This document shows, one piece after another, positions 1 through 4,788 of a stretch of DNA of 5,335 nt. A model generated the notes under the pieces. It saw nothing but the letters and a program-made list of their open reading frames with translations, was not told the origin of the DNA and did no database searches. A program made the translations under genes and the position numbers. This DNA comes from Nitrosarchaeum sp. (lineage in GTDB: Archaea > Thermoproteota > Nitrososphaeria > Nitrososphaerales > Nitrosopumilaceae), in the NCBI GenBank assembly GCA_013140415.1, contig JABFSW010000016.1:1-5335 (forward strand), in the 5' to 3' direction. Numbering within the stretch: position 1 is the first letter of the stretch; every line of letters starts with the position of its first letter.

Positions 1-1
1 T

Positions 2-55
2 CAATTTCATGAAAGACTTGTGACATCAGCAGAAAGACTGAAAAAGACTTTTTAA
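2..55 (+). CDS. C-terminal end of an upstream protein (partial, unidentified)
   Basis: Frame 2 is open from the window edge to a TAA at 53-55 and encodes about 17 residues ending in SAERLKTF. Of the three forward frames this is the only one that stays open past the first 21 bases, and its mix of charged and hydrophobic residues looks like the end of a helical protein. The fragment is too short to identify a family or to prove that it is coding. If real, its stop codon lies inside the putative TATA box of trpS, so the two genes are packed tightly but probably have separate promoters. It could also be an open frame by chance. Confidence 0.4.
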   Translation, partial: QFHERLVTSAERLKKTF

Positions 56-56
56 A
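49..56 (+). promoter_or_regulatory. Putative TATA box of trpS
   Basis: TTTTTAAA lies 22-29 nt before the trpS ATG. In archaea the TATA box sits about 26 nt upstream of the transcription start, so this spacing fits a leaderless trpS mRNA starting at or next to the ATG. No Shine-Dalgarno-like purine tract precedes the start. Confidence 0.5.
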
Positions 57-77
57 CCTTAACCTAAGTCAAAATGA

Positions 78-1190
78 ATGTCAGCTGACGACTTTATTGT
101 GACTCCTTGGCATGTTGAAGGGGATATAGATTATGATAAACTAATCAAAAAATTTGGAACCGAAAAAATCTCATCGGAGATCCTAAATAGAATCAAAAAA
201 ATCACAGGTGAAGACCATTTTATGTTAAGAAGGGGGATTTTCTTTTCCCACAGAGAAATGAATAGAATTTTAGATGATTATGAAAAAGGTGAAAAATTTT
301 TCCTGTATACAGGTAGAGGACCATCAGGTCACACACATATTGGCCATTTAGTTCCATGGGTATTTTCAAAATGGCTTCAAGACAAATTTGGCGTAAATAT
401 GTACTTTCAACTTACAGACGATGAAAAATTTTATTCAAAACAGAATCTTACTTTAGAAGATACAAGTAAATTTGCATATGAAAATGCACTTGATTTTATT
501 GCATTAGGGTTTAAACCAAATAACACAAAAATAATTATCAATACAAAAAATATTCAGACTCTATATCCCATTGCGGCACAAGTAGCAAAAAAAATTAATT
601 TTTCAAATACAAAGGCAGTATTTGGATTTACAAATGAAACAAACATTGGCATGATATTTTATACGTCATTACAATCTGCACCGTGCTTTATTGAAGATAA
701 ACCAGTTTTGATTCCTTTAGGAGTTGATCAAGATCCTCATTTTAGATTAACAAGAGATATTGCTCCAAAAATCGGAAAACCAAAACCAGCTTTAATTCAT
801 AACATTATGATTCCAGGACTATCTGGACCTGGAGGAAAAATGTCAGCTTCTGATGATAATGGGACTATTTACACGACTGATTCTCCAAATACAGTTAAGA
901 AAAAAATTAACAAACATGCATTTTCTGGTGGTCAATCAGATATTGAACAACATAGAAAACTTGGCGGAAATCCAGACATTGATGTGTCTTATCAATATCT
1001 TAGAATATTTTTTGAACCAAATGATAATAAATTAAAATCAATTCATGATGATTACAAATCAGGAAAGATGTTGACTGGCGAATTAAAAGCAATTTTGATT
1101 GAAAAAATAAATGAATTTCTTGCAGTTCATCAAATAAAAAGAGAAAAAGCAAAAGATCAGATAGAACAATTTCTTTTTGAGAACAAATGA
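78..1190 (+). CDS. trpS: Tryptophanyl-tRNA synthetase (archaeal/eukaryotic type)
   Basis: This cytoplasmic class I aminoacyl-tRNA synthetase (EC 6.1.1.2) activates tryptophan with ATP and charges tRNA-Trp. The N-terminus has the TPWHVEGDIDYDKLI block (residues 9-23) typical of the archaeal/eukaryotic branch. The Rossmann fold follows with TGRGPSGHTHIGH (78-90), in which HIGH is at 87-90, and then LGVDQDPHFR (214-223). The second class I signature is KMSAS at 254-258, matching the KMSAS form of this branch rather than bacterial KMSKS. The C-terminal part, from about 280, is helical and carries the anticodon-binding region. At 370 residues it is full length for archaeal TrpRS. The ATG at 78 is preferred because the ATG at 74 runs into a stop after four codons. 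Its TGA stop overlaps the start of the next gene as ATGA, so the two are probably cotranscribed and translationally coupled. Confidence 0.96.
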   Translation: MSADDFIVTPWHVEGDIDYDKLIKKFGTEKISSEILNRIKKITGEDHFMLRRGIFFSHREMNRILDDYEKGEKFFLYTGRGPSGHTHIGHLVPWVFSKWLQDKFGVNMYFQLTDDEKFYSKQNLTLEDTSKFAYENALDFIALGFKPNNTKIIINTKNIQTLYPIAAQVAKKINFSNTKAVFGFTNETNIGMIFYTSLQSAPCFIEDKPVLIPLGVDQDPHFRLTRDIAPKIGKPKPALIHNIMIPGLSGPGGKMSASDDNGTIYTTDSPNTVKKKINKHAFSGGQSDIEQHRKLGGNPDIDVSYQYLRIFFEPNDNKLKSIHDDYKSGKMLTGELKAILIEKINEFLAVHQIKREKAKDQIEQFLFENK

Positions 1191-1468
1191 AAATCAGAGT
1201 TAGTTGTGATGATAAATATGAGGCTCAAAAGCTATCTAGTTTGCTTTTTATCAAAGATGCAAACGAGACTTTCATTACAGCAATTTTAAACATAGTTGAT
1301 AATGAATTAGTTGTTGCATTAAAAGACAAATCAGCTCACAGTATTCTTCTAAAGGATGAAACACAGGTGGAGATATTTGCAGATTTTATTCAATCAGTAA
1401 TAGATAAAGAACACAAAATAGTGTCTACTGCAATTTTTGGACAAGATGTAGAAATTGTAAAGGTATGA
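1187..1468 (+). CDS. Small conserved-looking protein of unknown function, coupled to trpS
   Basis: This 93-residue protein is not recognised with confidence. Its ATG shares the ATGA with the trpS stop, which argues for a real, translationally coupled gene. The visible pattern is a short N-terminal strand (KIRVSC), a helix (about 11-22, YEAQKLSSLLFI), a strand pair (about 29-46, including ELVVALKD) and an amphipathic helix (about 61-74, EIFADFIQSVIDKE). A final strand follows. This strand-helix-strands-helix order, with an Asp-rich first turn, loosely resembles the small KEOPS subunit Pcc1. However, the Pcc1 C-terminal signature around LR...NS..RW is not apparent, so that assignment is only a weak hypothesis. 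There is no signal peptide, membrane segment or metal-binding Cys cluster, so it is probably cytoplasmic. It ends 2 nt from a convergent small gene. Confidence 0.8.
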   Translation: MKIRVSCDDKYEAQKLSSLLFIKDANETFITAILNIVDNELVVALKDKSAHSILLKDETQVEIFADFIQSVIDKEHKIVSTAIFGQDVEIVKV

Positions 1469-1470
1469 AA

Positions 1471-1554
1471 TTAACCTGAAAATATTGTATAAATTGCAAC
1501 AATTCCAACCATTACAATAAGACTAATCCCTAATGCTTTAGAGTCATTATCCAT
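1471..1554 (-). CDS. 27-aa single-helix membrane microprotein
   Basis: An ATG at 1554-1552 opens a 27-codon frame ending in TAA at 1473-1471. The product begins with a polar, acidic stretch (MDNDSKALG) and continues as one hydrophobic segment of about 18 residues (ISLIVMVGIVAIYTIFSG). It therefore reads as a single transmembrane helix with an outside or loosely charged N-terminus. The best support for a real gene is its context. A strong TATA-like box lies 17-29 nt before the ATG, as expected for a leaderless archaeal mRNA, and the frame fills the gap between two other genes. It converges on the 93-aa gene with only 2 nt between the stop codons. Function is unknown. Such one-helix proteins are often accessory subunits of membrane complexes, but nothing here identifies a partner. 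Confidence 0.62.
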   Translation of the reverse strand: MDNDSKALGISLIVMVGIVAIYTIFSG

Positions 1555-1570
1555 AGTTTTGAAATGAAAT

Positions 1571-1583
1571 TATTATAATTAAA
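1571..1583 (-). promoter_or_regulatory. Putative TATA box of the 27-aa microprotein gene
   Basis: On the minus strand this reads TTTAATTATAATA and is centred about 23 nt before the ATG at 1554. The position suits a leaderless transcript. It lies just downstream of the longer possible end (1619) of the zinc-protein gene, so the microprotein probably has its own promoter. Confidence 0.45.
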
Positions 1584-1618
1584 GTGTTAATAAATTCTCA
1601 AAAATGATTTTGAAGAGA

Positions 1619-1765
1619 TCATCTAGGAAAGTATCTGCTTTTTTTATTCAGGGTTTTTGCTTTTTTGGGTTCAGTTTTGGCTTGTGGTTGTCTAATCTCA
1701 TTACAGTTTAAACAAAGAACTCTCAAATCTTTCTTGGCTAATTCTGGTTCAGAGATATACTTACC
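1619..1765 (-). other. In-frame continuation of the zinc protein beyond a UGA stop
   Basis: After the TGA at 1768-1766 the same minus-strand frame stays open for 48 codons, to a TGA at 1621-1619. It is coding-like. It reads GKYISEPELAKKDLRVLCLN and then CNEIRQPQ, followed by a Lys-rich tail. The LCLNC at residues 196-200 is the usual second Cys pair of small HNH-like zinc modules (C-x2-C ... H ... LC-x-NCN), whose first half (CSSCGF ... NHIN) lies before the UGA. The segment therefore looks like the genuine C-terminus of the preceding gene. It may be separated by a nonsense mutation, a base-call error (TGG to TGA is one change), or a readthrough site. There is no independent start codon arrangement or TATA box suggesting a separate gene. 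Confidence 0.7.
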
Positions 1766-2302
1766 TCATGAAGATGCAAATCCTCCCCTGCGTATACTGT
1801 CAAATGCATCTTCATCGTTGATATGATTAAAGCCTAAAGCTCTTTCGTCTTTAAATCCACAGCTAGAACATGTTTTACCTCCTAAGATTTCAAATAATTT
1901 TTCTTTTAGAGAAGAATAGAACTTTTCAGAACCATTAGAATAGAAACTCTCTGTCTTTTTTAGGAATTTTTCACTTTTGAATTTACTTGTTCTAAAATCA
2001 TCTTGGCTAGATCTTGAACCTCTCTCATCTTTGGAATATCTATCTCCAGATTCTTGTGGTTTATGTTTTTGAAAACACTCACTGCAATAGACAGGTCTGT
2101 TAAATTTTGGTTCAAATGGTATTTGACATTCATCACCACAATCGCCACAGGTTACAGTATGCATTTCTGGTTTTCTTTCATCTCTGGAATTTCTGTAAGA
2201 TCGTAAAGGCTCATCATCTCTAGAATATCTGCTTGAAGTTTGCTTAGATTTTGAATGTCTATCAAATTTTTTGTCAGAGTATTTTGCTTTGTATAGATCC
2301 AT
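1766..2302 (-). CDS. CxxC-x17-CxxC zinc protein with interrupted HNH-like C-terminal module
   Basis: The 178-residue product has three parts. Residues 1-46 and 80-125 are low-complexity, rich in Ser, Arg, Lys, Asp and Tyr, with repeats such as RYSRDDE, SRDERK and RYSKDERG. They are probably disordered and possibly nucleic-acid binding. Residues 50-81 form a CxxC-x17-CxxC zinc domain with C52, C55, C73 and C76 and the typical PFEPKFNRPVYCSEC core, a family widespread in archaea and candidate bacteria. From about 127 a helix leads into CSSCGFKDERALGFNHIN (C145, C148, H160), the first half of an HNH-like zinc module. The frame then meets UGA at residue 179, before the second Cys pair, and continues open to 1619. 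The protein as translated to the first stop would lack two expected zinc ligands. Catalytic nuclease activity cannot be claimed. The gene may be intact by readthrough, recently broken, or misread in sequencing. AT-rich sequence at about 2320-2328 could be its TATA box. Confidence 0.82.
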   Translation of the reverse strand: MDLYKAKYSDKKFDRHSKSKQTSSRYSRDDEPLRSYRNSRDERKPEMHTVTCGDCGDECQIPFEPKFNRPVYCSECFQKHKPQESGDRYSKDERGSRSSQDDFRTSKFKSEKFLKKTESFYSNGSEKFYSSLKEKLFEILGGKTCSSCGFKDERALGFNHINDEDAFDSIRRGGFASS

Positions 2303-2379
2303 TTTTCTTATACAGATTCAATATTATTGGTTATAGATAGTTAGAGCTGGAATTTGTGCCTAAATTAAAAATTTGTAAA

Positions 2380-2709
2380 TTAAACTAGAGATTTATCCAT
2401 TTCAGTTCCCATTATTTCCTGAACTTTAAGAAAATAGAGTTTTGTAGAATAGGGCATGTCGTCTAAATTATTATCAACTACCATCATAAAGTAACGAACA
2501 GCTCGTTTTGAGATATCAAGATTGAATTTCATAGTAAGAATAGGATCTTGTTTAACTTTGATCTTGTCTTGTAACCATGGTGGAGCCATGTCAATTGTTT
2601 CTTTGATAATTTTATCATACCAATAGGAAAGATTTTCAGGGTGTAGACCCTCTTTTAGGTTTAAAACATCAGTATCGAGTTTTTTCATCATGTTGTTTAT
2701 GATTGCCAT
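2380..2709 (-). CDS. Helical hypothetical protein, 109 aa
   Basis: No known family is recognised. The product is predominantly helical and soluble. Its N-terminal helix is Met-rich (MAIINNMMKKLDTDV), a middle section contains APPWLQDKIKVKQDP, and an amphipathic helix (ISKRAVRYFMMVVDNNLDD) is followed by a last helix (STKLYFLKVQEIMG). There are no cysteines, signal peptide or membrane span. The ATG at 2709 is chosen over an in-frame TTG three codons upstream, because a TATA-like box lies 23-30 nt before the ATG and no ribosome-binding site favours TTG. It is downstream of coaD on the same strand with a 55-nt gap and probably has its own promoter. The composition looks like the many lineage-restricted small proteins of ammonia-oxidising archaea, but that is an impression and not a database result. 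Confidence 0.78.
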   Translation of the reverse strand: MAIINNMMKKLDTDVLNLKEGLHPENLSYWYDKIIKETIDMAPPWLQDKIKVKQDPILTMKFNLDISKRAVRYFMMVVDNNLDDMPYSTKLYFLKVQEIMGTEMDKSLV

Positions 2710-2731
2710 AAGGCTCAATCCAAAAATATTG

Positions 2732-2739
2732 TTTTATTA
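2732..2739 (-). promoter_or_regulatory. Putative TATA box of the 109-aa gene
   Basis: TAATAAAA on the minus strand lies 23-30 nt before the ATG at 2709. The spacing supports that ATG, with a leaderless mRNA, over the upstream TTG. Confidence 0.38.
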
Positions 2740-2764
2740 CGATTACTCAAACATAGACAATCTT

Positions 2765-3238
2765 CTAGTCAATTGATGATAAGTTACCTTCTACGTCTAT
2801 TTCCGAATTTTTTATTCTAGTAGTAGAGATTCTATTGCCGTCTTGTGCTAGAGTCATTGGAACTATCACTATTTTAACTGGAGATAGATTTTTTTCTGCA
2901 CGAAGTTGATTTAAAATTTCTCCTTTATTACCAGTCTCATCACTTACAATCAGAGCCTGCACATTTTCTTCTAAAACAGCAGGACCAAAATCATTGTCTA
3001 GTTTACTAATTTGAAAGGCGCGGTTTGGAAAATTTGTTTTAATCGTATTCATTAATGTTGTAAATCTTTTTTCATAGTTATTCAGAGTTTTTTTACCTCT
3101 TTTTTTTGCTAATTCATCACTTGTTAGTCCAATTATTACTTTTGATGAAAGTGAAAATGCTTTTGAAAGTAATGTAAGATGACCCTTGTGAATAATATCA
3201 AAAGTTCCTCCCATTGCAACAAGAACAAATTCAGACAT
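2765..3238 (-). CDS. coaD: Phosphopantetheine adenylyltransferase, archaeal type
   Basis: This enzyme transfers AMP from ATP to 4'-phosphopantetheine, giving dephospho-coenzyme A, the penultimate step of CoA synthesis (EC 2.7.7.3). The protein is a nucleotidyltransferase of the cytidylyltransferase-like superfamily. GGTFDIIHKGH at residues 10-20 contains the HxGH ATP-binding motif (17-20), and ISTTRI at 137-142 is the second nucleotide-binding signature. IGLTSDELAKKRGKK (36-50) and LIVSDETGNKG (96-106) match the archaeal/eukaryotic PPAT branch rather than bacterial CoaD. At 157 residues it is the usual length. The related FMN and glycerol-3-phosphate nucleotidyltransferases are less likely, given the SDET motif and the overall archaeal PPAT pattern. 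It follows the secreted-protein gene by 33 nt on the same strand, so cotranscription is possible, but a weak TATA-like box precedes it. No functional link to that neighbour is evident. Confidence 0.92.
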   Translation of the reverse strand: MSEFVLVAMGGTFDIIHKGHLTLLSKAFSLSSKVIIGLTSDELAKKRGKKTLNNYEKRFTTLMNTIKTNFPNRAFQISKLDNDFGPAVLEENVQALIVSDETGNKGEILNQLRAEKNLSPVKIVIVPMTLAQDGNRISTTRIKNSEIDVEGNLSSID

Positions 3239-3261
3239 ACTATCAGATAGAAGTGTATGAA

Positions 3262-3269
3262 GATAAATC
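3262..3269 (-). promoter_or_regulatory. Possible TATA box of coaD
   Basis: The minus strand reads GATTTATC about 24-31 nt before the coaD ATG, just after the stop codon of the upstream gene. It is a weak match, and coaD could instead be read from the upstream transcript. Confidence 0.27.
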
Positions 3270-3271
3270 TA

Positions 3272-4351
3272 CTATTTTACGACTACTAGTATTACAGGTC
3301 CTTGATTAGCTATTGGAATATTGTTTCTATCCCAAACAAATGTTTCAATAAAAAACAAGCCATCGTTTTCAGGAATCCAGTCTATGGATTGAGATTGACT
3401 ACCAGTTCCGATATAACGTCCATCATATTTTCCTATAAATTCTACAAATGGGGTTTTACCGGATTGTTTAACTTGAACATAGTAACTATATGGTGTTTCA
3501 TTAGATTTTTGATCTGCTGAAAATTGAATCCAAGCTTTGCTTTGAATTTTTACTGGTGAACCTACGTTAATTTCTGAAAGTGTTTTTCCTTGAGAATCAA
3601 GTACAGATACATTAGAGATGGTAACTAGTCTTGTCGTTATTTCTGATTCAGGAATTTTTACATCAACAATATCAGAATAAAATACATCAGATTCAGAAAA
3701 TAAAAGAAACCCTACAGGAAAACCTACATAACTTGTTTGAATTTTTTCATTGAAACTAAAATTTATTATTTCATTTGATTTAACAGCACCAATTGGTATG
3801 GTAGATACTCCCACTATTCTAGGAGGATCAAAATTATCGTAGAAAGCAAGATAGACATTAGTATTATTTATTGGAGCCGCACCATTTTTTAAAACTCCTG
3901 AAAAGTGAAGAGTATCATCTAAGACAATATCACCTAATTCTACAGTTAGTTTCTTTGATTTTGAAGGAGAGGAATTGAATCCATCAAGAGAAACAGACAC
4001 TTGGGTTATGTCAGGATTTTGAGAATTTGTTCTGATCATATAAGGGGATTTTCCAAGAGGAGGAATAACTTCCAAGATAGTTCCACCTTCAATAATCTCT
4101 AGAGGTTCATCACTAACATCATCATAAAAATTTACATGTACACGTACATCTGTAATTGAAGTAAGAGTACTGGTATTTTCAACTGCACCTACAACCACAG
4201 TATATCCTTCATCATCTTTGTAAACAAATGGAGAATCACTTGTAAGAACTGCAGATAAAGTAGGTTTGTTATCAGAATATTCTTGAGAAAATCCAGAAGA
4301 GATTGGAAATAGAAACAAAATTAAAAATAGACTAAGAATAATTTTCTTCAT
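3272..4351 (-). CDS. Exported beta-sandwich protein (FxLyD-like repeats), unknown function
   Basis: The 359-residue product starts with a classical Sec signal peptide: MKK, a hydrophobic core at about 4-16, then a Gly/Ser-rich end near residue 22 with QEYS after the likely cut. The rest is beta-rich with no further membrane segment. Two FxLyD-like domains are visible. The first is about 50-105 (VVGAVENTS ... VRVHVNFYDD ... GTILEVIPPLGKSPY) and the second about 147-200 (FSGVLKNG ... VYLAFYDNF ... SNEIINFSF). The C-terminal 120 residues form an Ig-like domain with SIDWIPENDGLFFIETFVWD, a phrase typical of thaumarchaeal extracellular proteins. Several N-x-S/T sites (NTS, NNT, NFS, NVS, NET) could be glycosylated. 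No PEFG-type sorting tail is present, so it may be secreted or bound to the S-layer. Binding partner and function are unknown. Confidence 0.85.
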   Translation of the reverse strand: MKKIILSLFLILFLFPISSGFSQEYSDNKPTLSAVLTSDSPFVYKDDEGYTVVVGAVENTSTLTSITDVRVHVNFYDDVSDEPLEIIEGGTILEVIPPLGKSPYMIRTNSQNPDITQVSVSLDGFNSSPSKSKKLTVELGDIVLDDTLHFSGVLKNGAAPINNTNVYLAFYDNFDPPRIVGVSTIPIGAVKSNEIINFSFNEKIQTSYVGFPVGFLLFSESDVFYSDIVDVKIPESEITTRLVTISNVSVLDSQGKTLSEINVGSPVKIQSKAWIQFSADQKSNETPYSYYVQVKQSGKTPFVEFIGKYDGRYIGTGSQSQSIDWIPENDGLFFIETFVWDRNNIPIANQGPVILVVVK

Positions 4352-4373
4352 GCAAATTTTATTGATTAGAGAC

Positions 4374-4382
4374 TAATTTTAT
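4374..4382 (-). promoter_or_regulatory. Putative TATA box of the exported-protein gene
   Basis: The minus strand reads ATAAAATTA, 23-31 nt before the ATG at 4351, and no Shine-Dalgarno tract precedes the ATG. The rest of the gap 4383-4451 shows no gene or clear structure. Confidence 0.42.
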
Positions 4383-4451
4383 GCAACATATGATATAGTG
4401 AACAAGAAAGGTAACAACGTTTAACCCAGTTAGCACTAGATTATCAATAAT

Positions 4452-4469
4452 AAAAAGAAGTTAAAAAAA
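4452..4469 (-). terminator. Putative oligo-T terminator after the 35-aa gene
   Basis: Reading the minus strand, the stop codon of the 35-aa gene is followed within 9 nt by a run of seven T (4469-4463) and shortly after by a run of five T (4456-4452). Archaeal transcription commonly ends at such T-tracts without a hairpin. Confidence 0.42.
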
Positions 4470-4477
4470 TGTAAATT

Positions 4478-4585
4478 TTATCGTCTTTTCTTCATTGCTG
4501 TTATTGCCATCCAGTAAACTAAACCTGGTGCCAATCCAACAATGAGTGGAATCCATACCGGCCATGCATCAGCTGCGCTTGTCAT
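4478..4585 (-). CDS. 35-aa single-helix membrane microprotein
   Basis: An ATG at 4585-4583 opens a 35-codon frame ending in TAA at 4480-4478. The product has a short polar N-terminus (MTSAADAWP), one hydrophobic helix of about 22 residues (VWIPLIVGLAPGLVYWMAIT) and a basic end, MKKRR. By the positive-inside rule this predicts an N-outside, C-inside single-span membrane protein. Trp-rich helix borders (W8, W11, W25) fit a membrane interface. A good TATA-like box lies 23-31 nt before the ATG, and an oligo-T terminator follows the stop, so the gene has a complete promoter-ORF-terminator layout. Function is unknown; a small subunit of a membrane or respiratory complex is possible but unproven. 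It lies between tRNA-Ala and the exported-protein gene on the same strand. Confidence 0.75.
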   Translation of the reverse strand: MTSAADAWPVWIPLIVGLAPGLVYWMAITAMKKRR

Positions 4586-4607
4586 AGATTAAAACCGAAA
4601 CTTATCC

Positions 4608-4616
4608 TATTTAAAT
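4608..4616 (-). promoter_or_regulatory. Putative TATA box of the 35-aa microprotein gene
   Basis: ATTTAAATA on the minus strand is centred 27 nt before the ATG at 4585. It is one of the best TATA-like matches in the window, again placed for a leaderless mRNA. Confidence 0.52.
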
Positions 4617-4662
4617 CCATCCAGATATCTGAAATTCAGAATTGATCTGAGTATAACGTAAG

Positions 4663-4736
4663 TGGACTGGACGGGATTTGAACCCATGACCCCCCGCGTG
4701 CAAGGCGGGTATACTACCAGGCTATACTACCAGCCC
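4663..4736 (-). tRNA. tRNA-Ala(UGC)
   Basis: The 74-nt gene folds into a full cloverleaf. The acceptor is GGGCTGG/CCAGTCC, with a D-stem GTAT/GTAT that has wobble pairs at both ends and a D-loop AGCCTGGTA containing the invariant GG. The anticodon stem is CCCGC/GCGGG with loop CTTGCAC, so the anticodon is UGC (plus-strand 4700-4702). The T-arm is ATGGG-TTCAAAT-CCCGT with discriminator A73. The third acceptor pair is G3-U70, the main recognition element of alanyl-tRNA synthetase, which independently confirms alanine. CCA is not encoded and must be added by the CCA-adding enzyme. There is no intron in the anticodon loop. It is divergent from the redox gene at 4817. Confidence 0.97.
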
Positions 4737-4761
4737 ACATCAAGAAGAAATAATCTGTGGA

Positions 4762-4767
4762 TTTTAA
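4762..4767 (-). promoter_or_regulatory. Possible TATA box of tRNA-Ala
   Basis: TTAAAA on the minus strand lies 26-31 nt before the first tRNA base. It is a short, weak match. The real start of the precursor could be a few bases upstream of the mature 5' end. Confidence 0.32.
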
Positions 4768-4775
4768 TTGTTGTC

Positions 4776-4788
4776 TTCTTGGCAAGAA
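4776..4788. repeat. 13-nt palindrome in the divergent tRNA-Ala/redox promoter region
   Basis: TTCTTGGCAAGAA is two perfect 6-nt arms around a central G. It touches the TATA-like box of the redox gene (4789-4796) on the upstream side, where a BRE or a regulator would sit. A third copy of the arm, CAAGAAGA at 4741-4748, pairs with TCTTCTTG at 4774-4781. This may be a binding site for a dimeric regulator; it is too short to be certain. Confidence 0.45.

Noticed and set aside
853..1035. 60-codon forward frame inside trpS
   Set aside because: It lies wholly within the clear TrpRS coding region, in another frame, and has no family features.
1766..1768. Selenocysteine at the in-frame UGA
   Set aside because: Known archaeal selenocysteine use is confined to a few lineages such as Methanococcales, Methanopyrus and some Asgard archaea. 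The position does not fall on an expected Cys ligand, and no SECIS-like hairpin was noticed nearby.
1766..1768. Programmed frameshift or indel as cause of the early stop
   Set aside because: The continuation is in the same frame as the upstream part, so a substitution or readthrough explains it and no frame change is needed.
1960..2148. 62-codon minus-strand frame inside the zinc-protein gene
   Set aside because: It overlaps the CxxC-x17-CxxC gene in another frame. The conserved cysteines are in the main frame.
2710..2718. TTG start three codons upstream for the 109-aa gene
   Set aside because: No ribosome-binding site supports TTG, and the TATA-like box is correctly spaced for the ATG at 2709.
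3302..3520. 72-codon forward frame opposite the exported-protein gene
   Set aside because: It is antisense to a well-supported gene, with no promoter or recognisable product.
4365..4377. Short inverted repeat ATTAG-AGA-CTAAT before the exported-protein gene
   Set aside because: With only 5-nt AT-rich arms it is expected by chance and was not treated as an operator.
4696..4710. Intron or non-Ala identity in the tRNA gene
   Set aside because: The anticodon loop is a normal 7 nt with UGC, and the G3-U70 pair independently indicates alanine.
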